Source: Dermanyssus gallinae
Lineage: Eukaryota; Arthropoda; Arachnida; Mesostigmata; Dermanyssidae
Length of the DNA stretch: 64,000 bases
Reading direction: 5' to 3'
Assembly: GCA_003439945.1 (NCBI GenBank)
Contig: QVRM01001757.1
Span: 538,451 to 602,450, forward strand
Numbering within the stretch: the stretch's first letter is position 1; every line of letters starts with the position of its first letter. The position numbers and the translations under genes are program-made. Shown here one piece after another: positions 35,930-46,647 of this stretch. Under the pieces are notes generated by a model. That model ran no database searches and was not told where the DNA came from. It saw nothing but the letters and a program-made list of their open reading frames with translations.

Positions 35930-37112
35930 GTAAGTGCTTTTGCCCGCCACGAGTCGACGAGTTCCGACGTTTCACGCGCTCCCCCAATAGCTAAAGCTGT
36001 CTCTCTCAATAGTATTGAACTGTATGTGTACTAATTTGACCCATTGAAATGATATAACGAGAGAGAGAGAGAGAGAAAGAAAGACAGAGTCAATAAAGAT
36101 CATGGAGACAAAGCGCAAGCAAGCAATTAGGTAGACAAAACTTCAATAGCAGAGGTCCAAAGTCGTTTACGCTACGATAACCGGCCTTGAAACGAAGACT
36201 TTACTAAATAAACGCAAGAAAGTACTCTCAAAAGAAGGCTATTCTAAGCAGCCACTATTAGAGCTACCTCAGTAGGAGCCGCCCAACCTAATATGCTGCT
36301 GTACTTGCTGTCGAAAACGTAATTTTTTCTTCAGTTTTTGCCAGGGGCACATTGGCATCCTGTTTCGATGAACTTAAGTACGATGCGTATCGTCAGCAAG
36401 CGACAGCAAGATTGAAAGCTCAAAATATTAAGCTCACGCATTTGATATCCATGTCGCATCTACGTTGAATTGAAGTGAAGCTTTTTCCAAGTTACGAAAA
36501 GCACGCTGCGTACGCACACTGCGCACTCCTTCGGAGCACTCTAATCCTGAATCTGCAAACGCGCTATTTTGTCGGAAAGATACGAAATTCGCTCTACTCT
36601 GAGTTGGGAGAAAGGCGCTAGACACTGTGCGTAACGGCAAATCGAACCGAAAACAAGGCGAAGTGAACTCATCACAACCGGCGCTGCTTGATTAAAGCCA
36701 CCCGATATACGCAGCAATCTAAGGGGCAAAGTCATTTGTTCCATCATTAAGGAAACGTATACATCGTAAAGATATAAACAACTTTTTGATGATACATGTT
36801 TTTAGACAAATGATAATATACTACACATTACGCTATGGCACTGGCAACGGTGACTATGTCCCTTATTAATATCTACCATTGTCATTGTACTCGAAATAAT
36901 ACGGATATCGTTGTATTCGGGTGTTTATGTGCCGCGTCGCATGGGATGCACACCCGTTATATATATATATATATATAAGCAGAAGCGCCAGTGGTATTAT
37001 ATGGAGTAGGCCTTCGTGGAATCCCAATGAGCAGGACACATAATGGGGAGAATGTTAAACTCATGCGCCATGTGTATTACTGCATGATGATTGTAGCGTT
37101 AGGTATGTTTAG

Positions 37113-37158
<46 letters not shown>

Positions 37159-37369
37159 GATTTAAATCGGTTGAAATTTGAATATGCCGCCTAGGGTCCT
37201 CGTAGTGAGATATCTAGGGACGCGAATAGTGTCCGCTCTGATTGTTGCATGTGCAGGGCATCTGCGCATGGCGGAGAGAGGCAGGCAATTTTGTGTTCCG
37301 TCCACATGACGCAGCAGTGCGTGCGAGGACATCATAGCGTGCCCATTGCAAAGTTCAAATATTAAGGTA
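35930..37369. other. No gene recognised
   Basis: Contains (GA)n at 36058-36075, (TA)n at 36957-36977 and 37119-37153, and the palindrome CCGATTTAAATCGG at about 37157-37170. The 140 bp between the two TA arrays is not recognised. Confidence 0.5.
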
Positions 37370-37800
37370 CAGCGAAATGTTATCAGATTTCTGACTGCGG
37401 AAGGTCTCTGGAACCGACCAATATTTCGGTTGGGTTACCGGAACGTGTGCGCGCAGTGGATTCCACAGAAGTTCAGTGAAAGGAACTGCGAATGGGGCTA
37501 GCACTGCAACACCTGTTCGGGTATTTTGAGCTTTTTGAGGCCGATCGTAACCGGTGACGAGAGTTGGTGCCACCACGTCGAGCTAGAGACAAAGCGGGAC
37601 AGTATGCAATGGATGTAAGCGTTGTCCCCTCACCCTAAAAACAACTCAAAGACGCTCTAACTTGGACGACGAGCTGAAGAACCAAGTGGAAAACTGGTTT
37701 CTGTCACAGCCGCAGGAATGCCGGGTACAGGAAATGCTTTGGCTCGTAAAACAGCGGGATAATTGTTCTCAGGGTCTGGTCATTACTTCTGATAGATTAT
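37370..37800 (+). pseudogene. mariner transposase deletion derivative
   Basis: Four separated blocks of a mariner transposase are fused in order on the plus strand. An N-terminal helix-turn-helix start (QRNVIRFLTAEG) is followed by RLGYRNVCAQWIPQKFSERN, then IVTGDESWCHHVELETKRDS with the first catalytic Asp at 37556-37558, then a C-terminal block (DDELKNQVENWFLSQPQE, then a decayed tail). The stretches between blocks, including the second and third catalytic Asp, are missing, and stops are present. It belongs to a different mariner lineage from copies A and B. No terminal repeats were identified. It is an internally deleted, inactive derivative. Confidence 0.75.
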
Positions 37801-38157
37801 TTCAATTTTATCCAAAGTGTTTGGTCGTACCGTTTCATTTGATCATACCTCATATGTATATCATCTCCTCGACACCCAGTATACAAATGCTCTGTACAAT
37901 TTGCAAATAAACCCTGATGCAACGCAAATGATCTTTGCAATGAAAAACAACTCGAGCAACACAATGGCTCGGATGGAGTGTTTTTGCATATAATTACTGC
38001 TAGGGTATACCGACCACTTCACTCAAAAAGTTGACTGATGACATCAATCGCTAAGCAAGTTTTTTCGTGTGTATTAAAGGCGGCAGGATTGCACAAACAC
38101 TTGTGTGTTATTGTTTGGTATATTACTAAAAAATCCTACGTTATTATTGCTTACTTT
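37801..38157. other. No gene recognised
   Basis: Flank of the mariner relic. Its end or terminal repeat could not be placed. Confidence 0.45.
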
Positions 38158-38181
38158 CATATATATATATATATATATATA
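38158..38181. repeat. (TA)n microsatellite, boundary of RLE fragment
   Basis: A TA array directly abutting the RLE fragment. Confidence 0.95.
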
Positions 38182-38389
38182 GCTGGCGAATTTTTCCGGC
38201 AAAGGTTGTCATTGGATATACAACGTAGTAACGCCACGGCGGTGCTTAGTACCTTGTCCAGATGGTCGACACCAGGCCTGGACCTAGGGCTGATGTAGTT
38301 TGTCGTCACTTTCGCTGGGGGACATTTGTTTACACCCCGTTATGAGCTAAATAAAATTATGGCATATATAATTCAACCAAAAAACAAAA
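38182..38389 (+). pseudogene. RLE retrotransposon C-terminal scrap
   Basis: The plus strand reads GEFFRQRLSLDIQRSNATAV, then LSTLSRW and a stop about 37 codons in. This is the conserved FLRQRLSLDVQRGNA tail that ends the polyproteins of the RLE retrotransposons in this window. About 90 bp of AT-rich 3' sequence follow, then (TA)n at about 38390-38409. The piece starts abruptly in (TA)n and carries no enzymatic domain. It is a heavily 5'-truncated insertion. Confidence 0.8.
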
Positions 38390-38409
38390 AAATATATATA
38401 TACATATAG

Positions 38410-39152
38410 ACTCTAGCAGAAGCAAGCCAGGGAATTTGTTTTCTCTCACATGGATCGCTGAGTAGAGCCTAGTGATTTGCTTTTCCTTCTACTCTAGTAA
38501 CAAAACGAATAATGTTTATCCCACTTAGATAAACTATACATTACAAAATGTCTTGACTTTTATTTATATAATTTCACAATGTTAGCACTTTGGAGTGGAC
38601 AATTGTCTCCGCGCGAACGTGTGATCACGGGTTCTCTAACCCCTCGCATTTAGTTACATTACAAAATTAGTAGTAGTTGTTGTTGTAGCTCTAGTATGCG
38701 ATTGGTTCCGCTTCTCTTCGGTTCAAGGATCTTATTTTGAGTTTATTCTCCTTTTGCAGAATAAAGGGAACCTTGATTTTAGAGTCTCAAAGATAATTCG
38801 GTGGTATATTTGAAGAAACAAACGTAAGGCAGCTTAATGTAGCCACGGTACAATATAAGCGCTTTATCACGTACATCTATAGATAATGGAGAACCGTTTC
38901 CTTTTAGTTCCATCTTTCTCCTCTTTCTGTTTGTCTCACCCTCTCTCTGTCTTTCTTGCAATATCGCCTTAGCAAAAACACCCGGCTCACAATACGACTT
39001 GCTGAGTCTATATATTCTCGTTGAGGATGACCTTCCGTTGCTGTGAGCTAATTGCTACGTACGTCTGCAAAACGATGTTCTAAGCTAATAACTAAATGCC
39101 TTGGTCTACAAGACGCAACACGATACGATGCTACGTGATGACGCACGGTCCT
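38410..39152. other. No gene recognised
   Basis: No coding motif. A B-box-like sequence near 38628-38641 (GGGTTCTCTAACCC) is too weak to call. Confidence 0.45.
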
Positions 39153-39600
39153 TAATAATAATAATAATAATAATTGTTTTGAGAACTATTTTTTGCAATA
39201 TGCACATGTATTACAATTTCTAATATATCACTTATATAGCATCTACAACAATAACAATAATAATAATTTATTATTTTTCTTTTTAAACAAGAGTTTAATA
39301 TTATCATTATGTAAATGTATCACAAGTACTATTATATTAATTATATAACAACTACAATATTGCTTATATCATTATTGCTCGAGGTGACAACTCAACATCA
39401 ACTTGGCGTTTCCTCTCTGTAGTTCCAATGACACCCTCTATCGGAAGAACAGGGTCGTGGCCGCTGTGGCCTCACAGAGCTTCTTCCCAAGCTATTTTGT
39501 CAGTCTGAGTGCATCCTTGCGCCAAACGCCAAATAGCTCGAGGTCCAACGCCATTACAACAAGATCCTCAAGAAGATGTGCGTATAGGCGCCGTTTGTGT
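39153..39600 (-). mobile_element. RLE retrotransposon 3' end(s), family 3
   Basis: On the minus strand, about 39600-39400 encodes a decayed C terminus: LDLELFGVWRKDALRLTK, a stop, LGKKL, then after a shift the RQRVSLELQRGNAKL-like tail. Its 3' untranslated region (about 39400-39263) closely matches the 43.6 kb copy. A second, separate copy of the same 3' region lies at about 39247-39175, bounded by short (TAA)n on both sides (39248-39262 and 39153-39174). This therefore looks like two nested or adjacent 5'-truncated insertions. Confidence 0.75.
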
Positions 39601-39839
39601 ATCTGCCGTTGGTGAATAATGTGGCCGACACCCACGCTGGCTAGTGCACAATAGCCGAGGGCGTACGTGTCGAAGACAGTGACTTATATCGTCTACATCT
39701 AGCTCGTAGGCCGACAAAAGAGTTAAGTGGGTAGCCTGAGTGGCGATCTGGTCCCACCCCTTCTGCCTAGCGACCTGTTCCTCCGAAGGACGACCGGGCT
39801 GACGCGCGTTCCATATCCGAACGGCACCTTCTTAGTGGC

Positions 39840-40400
39840 TAATGAGTCCGCCGGCAGTAGTGGTCACTGCGGAGGCCCAGCTATGTGACGGGGTGGAAAG
39901 GCTTGCCCCAGCCGGACCGGTAGGCGTGCCTGCGTCCATGCCTTATCCTCGAGCATCAGGTCAAGAATGTTTTCCAAGGCTCTCCTCACCTGGTCGTCAA
40001 GATCCAAAGTTTTTGACGGCAGAAGAAAGGCAGGTGAAGTCCGAAGTACGTACAAAACCTTCTTCACTCCCTTGCGTGCCGGAGCAGGAGCAGAAAGTAG
40101 GCTCGGTGTCTCCCGAGATGGCCCAGCCGCTAGCAAAGCCGGGAGAGTTGGTGTCCATTCTCGGCCAGTGCCAGGCCAATCGTGTTGGGGAACACCGCCG
40201 TTCCCGGCAGGTCCAGTTTACCTCGGTTCCTTTACAAGGATGCCCGGGAGCTTGCTGTTGATCACAATTCTGTGATCACATGCTTCTCTCTTCGTTTTTG
40301 AAACCCTATAGGAGCTCTCATTTAGCGGCGTTGAGCTGCAGCCCGCTCCATTGCTCGAACGCCTTGAGATCCTTGATGGCTCTGAGTAACACCGGAGAAT
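39840..40400 (-). pseudogene. RLE retrotransposon RT fragment
   Basis: Minus-strand translation gives two conserved blocks of RLE-element reverse transcriptase. DLKAFEQWSGLQLNAAK (about 40390-40322) corresponds to GGLSLNASKCEV after the YLDD motif. LDDQVRRALENILDLMLEDK plus AWTQARLPVRLG (about 40020-39900) corresponds to the region ending in ATLP-x-x-x-GGLG. Stops and frameshifts separate them. The catalytic YLDD and the endonuclease are absent. It lies in opposite orientation to the 41-42.8 kb copy. Confidence 0.7.
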
Positions 40401-40501
40401 CGTTGAGACGGAGGTACTAAAAGAGAGAAATACTTACACTCCCGCCCGCGATTTAATACGCGCGAGCCTGTGACGGGAATGCCCGCCAGCCCGAATAGAC
40501 A

Positions 40502-40748
40502 GGCCAGCAGCTCCCCCACCCTCCCCCCTATCGAGGTTCGGAATGGGGGTACCACACTACTCCGCCGTACCGATTAGACGCGTTCACCTCGCGATTCCGC
40601 GTTACACACCAGAATATTACGCGCCCCGCCCCCCCCCCCCCCCCGAGAAGGAGTTTGACCCACTCCAGCGCAGGGGTTCCCCGCCGCTGCGAAGGGCAGC
40701 TGCGGGGCCAGAAGGTCCTCTCGACCGGCGGTCTGCGTTCATGTGGCC
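40502..40748. repeat. Unidentified repeat X, copy 1
   Basis: About 247 bp align with 56898-57129 in the same orientation. Shared words include CCAGCAGCTCCCCCACCCT, TATCGAGGTTCGGAATGG, CACCTCGCGATTCCGCGTTA and GGTCTGCGTTCATGTGGC. A C-run of about 17 is expanded here (about 40629-40645). Its nature is unknown. Both copies lie near RLE-element remains and upstream of them on the minus strand, so an element 5' region is possible. Confidence 0.75.
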
Positions 40749-41127
40749 ACTTCTCACTTATGTACCCTAGATGTTACCTGCTTGATGCAGAAGCAGGCTC
40801 AACGCAAAAGGCGCCGTAACGTCCCCTGCTGACAGCCGGCTGATGACGTGAATTCAGTCTCACCGAACAATAAAAATAACAACAATAGGGTTCTCAATTA
40901 AAAAGGTATTAAGGTCCTTCAGTTAGTTGCACATGGGTTTTTGACGCTGACTCGATTCGGCTAGGGCCGAAAAACGAGTCCCTCGCCCGAAGGCAATGAA
41001 CCAATGATCGACGTAGCGTTTCCGCGTTGAATTTCAACCGATATCCTCTGATGCAAAAACTGTCATGCCCTTTTATCGCCGGTTACCGCAGCGACTCTGC
41101 TCGCCAGCTCCGTCAGAAAACATCTTG

Positions 41128-42743
41128 TAATAATAATAATAATAATAATAATAAAAATGGGTCCCCCCCTGTTCTGCCTGGCTGTCAAGGAGTTGGTCGA
41201 CTCTCTTGAATGCCCTCTAAATGTATGATACTTGGACGACGGTGTTCTGGGTGGCGCCCCCGATACGGTAATGAGGGACATCCACCGAGTCATTGAGTTT
41301 GCTGAGCGGAGTGGCCCGGCCCTAAACCCTGCAAAATGTGACGGTCCATGCTGTAGGAGGTGCTGCTGACTCCGAAGTGCTAGAGGCTCTCCCAGGGTGC
41401 AAGACCGTCGGCGAATTTAGAGTTGCTAGGCGTCCCCCTATTCCCGCAAGGAGTTCCGGATGTCCTCGAGAGGTGGCTGGTCAAGCTAGAAAATGCAATG
41501 TCACGCATTCACTTGGTAGGTTCTCACCGAGGCCTTTTTCTTCTGAGATCATCTTTTTCGGCACGTCGTCTCAACCACTTGTTTCGAGGGGTAGACTGTT
41601 CGCGAGCTTCAGGAATCCTTGAACGACTCAACGACCGCGTGATGTCAATATTAGAGGCGTTGCTAAACCTCAGCCTATCCGCTCGTGCGCGCCAACAAGC
41701 TTTACTCCCCGTTTCTTGGGGTGGCCTAGGGTTACCTGATGCGACTGTCTTATCGGAGACAGCTCTGGCAGCTTCCCTCCATAGGTCTATGCAACAGGCA
41801 AGAACCCTCCTGGATTCTGTTGCTCTCACGGACTTAGAAGCCCGATTGGAGACAAGCCACCGCAAGGCAGTTGCCCTGTGCGGCCACGAGCCCGCCGAAG
41901 CTGGACACCAGAGAAAATGGGCAGCAATTCTTTATGAGCAAAGAGTCGAAAACCTCATTGCGAAATGCGCCACGGACGCCGATAAGGCCAGGCTGCGCGC
42001 CGTCTCGTCCAACGGGGCGGGCGCATGGCTCCACGCCATACCCTGTGCTCAGATCGGGACCCTGTTAGATGACAAGTCGGTAAGGATCGCGGTCGGACTT
42101 CGTTTAGGAACAGACCTTGTGTACACCCATGCCTGCGTCTGCGGAGATGTCGTCCAGCCAGATGAACGCCACGGGCTGTCCTGTATTGTCAGCGCAGGTA
42201 GGCGAGCTAGACACCAAGCCTTGAACGAAACCCTTAGCAGAGCTCTACGATCCAGTGGTCTACCGTGCGTCCTGAAGCCCGTCGGACTCGACAGAGAGGG
42301 CGGGAAGAGACCTGACGGTCTGACCTTAACTCCGTTCGAGCGCGGATGCATGCTGGTTTGGGACGCGACAGTTACTGACTTATTAGCCCCTTCAATGGTC
42401 AGTGCTGGCGCGGCTCAGGCTGGTCATGCATCGGCTTTCGCCGAGGCAGGCGAGGTTAGAAAGTACCAGAACATCGGTTACCCGTACGAGTTTCACCCAC
42501 TTGCCTTCGAGACCCTTGGCGGGCCGGGTCCGTCTACCTGCAGTTTGCTACAGAAGGTCGGGAAGCGGCTAATTCTAGCCAGCGGAGATAAGCGAGCAAG
42601 TGATTTCCTCAGACAGCGTCTGTCGCCGGATGTGCAACCCTCCAGAAATGGCTGGTCCCTTACACTGGATCCCCCGTAATGGTGCACACGTTCGCAGGGA
42701 CCCAAATGTCATGGTCCGACCGTGAATGATTTGAAATTTAATA

Positions 42744-42824
<81 letters not shown>
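41128..42824 (+). mobile_element. RLE non-LTR retrotransposon, 5'-truncated (element 1)
   Basis: The copy begins inside the reverse transcriptase directly after a (TAA)n array (41128-41154). It runs through the endonuclease and a 3' untranslated region of about 60 bp, and ends in a long (TAA)n array (about 42745-42824). Both ends therefore lie in (TAA)n. The DNA upstream at 41027-41127 is not recognisably part of the element. See the pseudogene entry for the protein. Confidence 0.85.
41158..42679 (+). pseudogene. RLE retrotransposon polyprotein, RT to endonuclease
   Basis: The reading begins GPPLFCLAVKELVDSLECPL and reaches the catalytic YLDD at 41229-41240. The preceding Trp codon has become TGA (41226-41228). 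Frameshifts near 41330 and 41415 follow. From 41423 one frame is open for 419 codons: RT thumb (LLPVSWGGLGLP), a CCHC knuckle (C-x-C-x9-H-x3-C, CVCGDVVQPDERHGLSC), and a restriction-like endonuclease with GGKRPDG and VWDATVTD supplying the PD...D motif. The family tail follows (ETLGGPGP, FLRQRLSPDVQ). Such proteins nick a DNA target and prime reverse transcription there. The R2/R4 (Dong)-like group is the best match. It is inactive because its 5' half is missing and it carries lesions. Confidence 0.88.
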
Positions 42825-43489
42825 TGTAGAACCCTTATTGCCACCGTGGTAGCTGAGCACCAGTCAGCCCACTCAGTCGACTTGTTTGCACCGAAAATCT
42901 TCATTACAATACTTGCTACACCAGCAGCAGCAGCAGCAGGATTGTTCCTTCTAGTCAACGTTGTACACTTTTGCCCATAGATCGACATACACACACACCG
43001 ACGCGCCGGACACAGCTGGCGCCGTCTGTGCACACTGCACGGCCGGCCAGATTTCGGTCTAAATAGAATACGATGCTGCTCCAGCAGTAGCATCAATAGC
43101 CTAACGAGATAGGGTCGCTCTTACCACCGTGATCAATATTCGAGAAGTCCATCGAATAAGCAGCTCGTGATGAATTTTAATTAGTTTTCGTCGCTTACTG
43201 AGCTTGGTCAATAAATTCGACAGCCGCCTACTACTATTACTACTACTACTACTACTACGAGTACTACAACAGCTACTACAACTGTTGCGGACCGTCTTCT
43301 GCAGAGGATCTACCGCAACAGAAGGCGCCTCGGCACGTTCTGCCCTACAGCGTAGAGAAAATCTATACGCGCGGAGAATCACTGAGCAGGCCTAATTAGA
43401 TTGTGTACTAAAAATATAGCAGCAGTAGCAGATAGATATCTACACACGCTTAGATCAAGTATAATGAGACGAATATTAATAATAATAAC

Positions 43490-43494
<5 letters not shown>
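42825..43494. other. No gene recognised
   Basis: Holds CAG and ACT trinucleotide runs (about 42921-42938, 43232-43258). No coding motif. Confidence 0.5.

Positions 43495-43567
<73 letters not shown>
43495..43567. repeat. (TA)n microsatellite
   Basis: About 73 bp of pure TA, one of the longest in the window. Confidence 0.97.
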
Positions 43568-43573
<6 letters not shown>

Positions 43574-43579
43574 TTTATT

Positions 43580-43879
43580 TAATAATAATAATAATAATAC
43601 TTTTTTTTGGAACAAGGGTTTATTTTATCAATATGTACATGTATCACAATTATCAATATATTACTTATATAATATCTACAATATTGCTTATATTATTCTT
43701 ATTGCTTGAGTGTCGGTGACCACTCAACGTCATCTTGGCGTTGCCTCTCTGTAATTCTAATGACACTCTCTGTCGGAGGAAAGCGGTCGATCTTGGCTCC
43801 GCTGTGGTCTCGAAGAGCTTCTTCCCAAGCTCCTTTGTCAGTTTGAGTGCATAATAATAATAATAATAATAATAATAAT
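43580..43879 (-). mobile_element. RLE retrotransposon 3' end, family 3
   Basis: On the minus strand the copy starts abruptly after a (TTA)n array (43879-43851). It reads ALKLTKELGKKLFETTAEPR, then STAFLRQRVSLELQRGNAKM, and stops at 43665. This is the conserved tail of the RLE polyprotein. About 65 bp of 3' untranslated sequence follow, then a (TTA)n tail (43599-43580). It is 5'-truncated to about 230 bp and bounded by the same trinucleotide array on both sides. Relatives lie at 39153-39600 and 59653-59706. Confidence 0.82.
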
Positions 43880-43950
43880 TTATCATTATTTAGTTAATAC
43901 AATTGTGAGGTATGAACGTTTAAATCATGTTAATCCTGCTCTGTTCGCAC

Positions 43951-43951
<1 letters not shown>
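43880..43951 (-). mobile_element. Short 3' terminal fragment of element-2 type
   Basis: On the minus strand, ACGTTCATACCTCACAATTG and the following AT-rich bases match the 3' untranslated end of the 44.0-46.6 kb element (ACGTTCACGCCTCACAATTG). The piece is only about 70 bp and lies between (TAA)n arrays at 43851-43879 and 43952-44003. Confidence 0.65.

Positions 43952-44003
<52 letters not shown>
43952..44003. repeat. (TAA)n microsatellite, 5' boundary of element 2
   Basis: About 52 bp of ATA/TAA repeats. Confidence 0.97.
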
Positions 44004-46468
44004 TAGAAAAAATCTCGTGGATGCGCAGTGGAAACGACTAGAAAATCTTCTTGCCGAACAATCACGCAGCACCCCCAAAAACTCAGAAAAACAGTACACT
44101 GATCGTGACAGAGCCGCTACAGCAGAGCGCAAATTAGCAGAAGGTGATGTAAGATCTGCCGCACGTAGCCTTCTTTCAACCGACTCATTCGCGCCACTCA
44201 ACAGCTACACAGAGCAGGAATTGAGAGACAAGCATCCTCGTCCTACGGATTCAGTCAGAGAGCGCTTAAACAATTTTCAAGCACCAGTACCAGCGCAAGC
44301 ATGCCTCGTACCAGAAAAATGTATTACTGACGCCGCCCGGTCTTTTTCCCTAGCATCAGGCCCAGGATTAGACGGTTTACGTCCTCGGCATCTGCTCGAT
44401 ATGCTCGATAGCACAGTACCGTCATCTGGGAGGCTGGTGAAAGAACTTCGTTCTCTTGCTAGTTCAGCCTTGGGTGGTAATTTGCCACATTTCTGCATTC
44501 CCATCTTCTACGGGGCCAATCTGACAGCGCTAAAGAAAAAAGACGGCTCTATTTGACCTATAGCATGCGGCCTTACAATCAGGAGGCTTGTCGCTAAAGT
44601 AGCCATTGCCATTACAAGGACAACAATTGTGACAGCAATTTCACCAAGTCAGATAGGCGTTGCAGTGAAAGGCGGTGCAGAAGCGGCAGTCCACGCAGTA
44701 CGAGCATTTGTTGAAGCAGAAGGTCCAGTGCGGGTCCTAGTTAAATTGGATTTTCGTAACGCCTTCAACACTATACGACGCGATGTAGTGCTTGATGAGG
44801 TAAGACTCAAAGTGCCGCAACTTTTGCCGCTAGCTTGGCAAAGCTACAAGGAACCGACTCTGCTGTCCTGGGATGAAAAAGCACCACTATTATCATCTAG
44901 TGGAGTGCAACAAGGCGATCCGCTTGGACCTGCTTTATTCAGCCTCGGGGTATCCAGTTTAGTGGCACGCATGAAGAGCCCTCTTAACGTTTGGTACCTA
45001 GATGACGCAACGATTGGAGGCCCACTTGATCTGGCTGTGGGTGATATTATCAACGTACTGAATTTTGCAGAACAGGGAGGCCTTAGCCTCAATGCCTCTA
45101 AGTGTGAAGTCATTACATTGGGAGGTAATGCCCAAGAACAGGATGAAATTTTTAGGGCGGTTTCGAATGTCTTGCCAGAATCTAGGCGCGTTGACTTAGA
45201 CGAGCTGGAGCTTCTGGGAGCCCCAATAAGCTTACGATCGATTTCAAAGACCCTTAAAGAAAAGTGCACTGGACTGAAGCAAATTCGCTCTCGCTTAACG
45301 GCGATGCATTCGCAAGCAGCTCTGTGTATCTGGAGATACAGCTTGGGCTCGCCGAAGCTTAACTATACTCTGCGCACTTCACCAGCTATTAAATGCCACG
45401 AAGATCTTCAAGCTTACGACGATACCGCAAGAAGCATTTTAGGTGAAGTATTAAACGTCGACCTGCATGATGACACTTGGAAAAGAGCAACCCTTCCAAT
45501 TGCCGAAGGAGGACTTGGTATTAGATCAGCGGCGGAGCTGGCTCCCATGTGCTATGCCGCGTCTCTATTGGAATTTGGTAAACTCGCAAAAACGTTAGTC
45601 GAACCAGACATCCGCCAAGGAATCACAAGAGCCAAAGACGCTGCAGAGCTAATAGCTAGACAAACAATTGGACCAGGCCCCTGGCAAGAACGTCCCACAC
45701 AGCATACATTGGACTCCTACAGATGCAGCGCTGCAGCTAGAGAGCTGTTAGACAACCTCCAATCTCCAGTGGAAAAAGCTGTCTTTCTGGCAGCACGGGA
45801 CACATTTAGTGGAGGCTTTCTAAAGTGTCTCCCTTCCCCGCAGCTGGGTACCATGCCGGACAACACCTCATTCCGCATGGTAACAGCTCTTCGAATAGGT
45901 GCCCCGGTTTGCAACCCCTACAGTTGCCGCGCATGTGGTACCACAGTAACTGAGGATGGACTTCACCCTCTTAGCTCCATCAAAAGCCATGGTAGAGTTT
46001 CTAGACACGCTGAAATCAATGCAATTATAAGAAGAGCCTTACGCAAAGCTGGTATACCAAGCACGCTCGAGCCCAGATTAGGACTTCACGACGACAAAAG
46101 ACCAGACGGTGTAACAATCCCGCTATGGGCTAACGGCAGATGCTTGGTATGGGATGCTACAGTGTCCTGTACAGTGGCTCCCTCGTATATACGCCACAGT
46201 TCACTAGAAGCGGGATGGGTTGCCGAGCGCGCAGATAATGGGAAAAAACGCAAGTACCAAGAAATGGAGACAAGTTATATCGTAGTGCCAATATCGATGG
46301 AAAACAATGGGCCCGGTAAGCAAGGGAACCAAGAGATTCATCAGTGAGCTGGGCCAACGGATTACAGATCTCACAGGGAATCGGCGCGAAGGCGAGTTTC
46401 TACGGCAACTGCTGTCGCTTGCTGTGTGCCGAGGAAACGCCGGCTGTATTGTCGGTTCCATGGAATAA
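44004..46468 (+). pseudogene. RLE retrotransposon polyprotein, one stop and one frameshift
   Basis: One frame covers about 820 codons. The pre-RT region (GDVRSAARSLLSTDSFAPL) leads to RT fingers (GPGLDGLRPRHL). A TGA at 44554-44556 replaces an expected Arg before PIACG, consistent with CGA to TGA by CpG decay. RT motifs follow: LDFRNAF (Asp at 44749), GVQQGDPLGP and YLDD (44995-45006). The thumb ends ATLPIAEGGLGI. The zinc knuckle reads C-x2-C-x9-H-x3-Ser, the last Cys codon being TCC at 45976. Endonuclease motifs DDKRPDG and VWDAT lie near 46100-46160. An extra A in 46301-46304 shifts the frame. The true tail then reads FISELGQRITDLTGNRRE and onward, ending at 46468. The alternative frame stops early at 46347. 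Confidence 0.9.
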
Positions 46469-46541
46469 TATTTAGGAGTTAGAAGAAAACAAGGAGTACA
46501 CGTTCACGCCTCACAATTGTAACATTTAAACAATATTAATA

Positions 46542-46624
<83 letters not shown>
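44004..46624 (+). mobile_element. RLE non-LTR retrotransposon, best-preserved (element 2)
   Basis: About 2.6 kb are bounded by (TAA)n at 43952-44003 and at about 46539-46624. The coding region spans from before the reverse transcriptase to the natural C terminus at 46468, followed by a 3' untranslated region of about 70 bp. The 5' end is probably truncated, because the frame is already open at the array with no clear start. Two lesions disable it (see the pseudogene). It differs clearly in sequence from element 1, so at least two families are present. Confidence 0.88.
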
Positions 46625-46625
<1 letters not shown>

Positions 46626-46647
46626 TATTATTATTATTATTATTATT
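46625..46647. repeat. (TTA)n array abutting (TAA)n
   Basis: The (TAA)n tail of element 2 switches directly to (TTA)n, making a self-complementary junction. It could be the tail of a second, minus-strand insertion, but the following DNA was not recognised. Confidence 0.9.

Noticed and set aside
36434..36747. Minus-strand ORFs resembling the end of a LINE protein
   Set aside because: The resemblance was vague, spread over three frames, with no catalytic or conserved block to anchor it.
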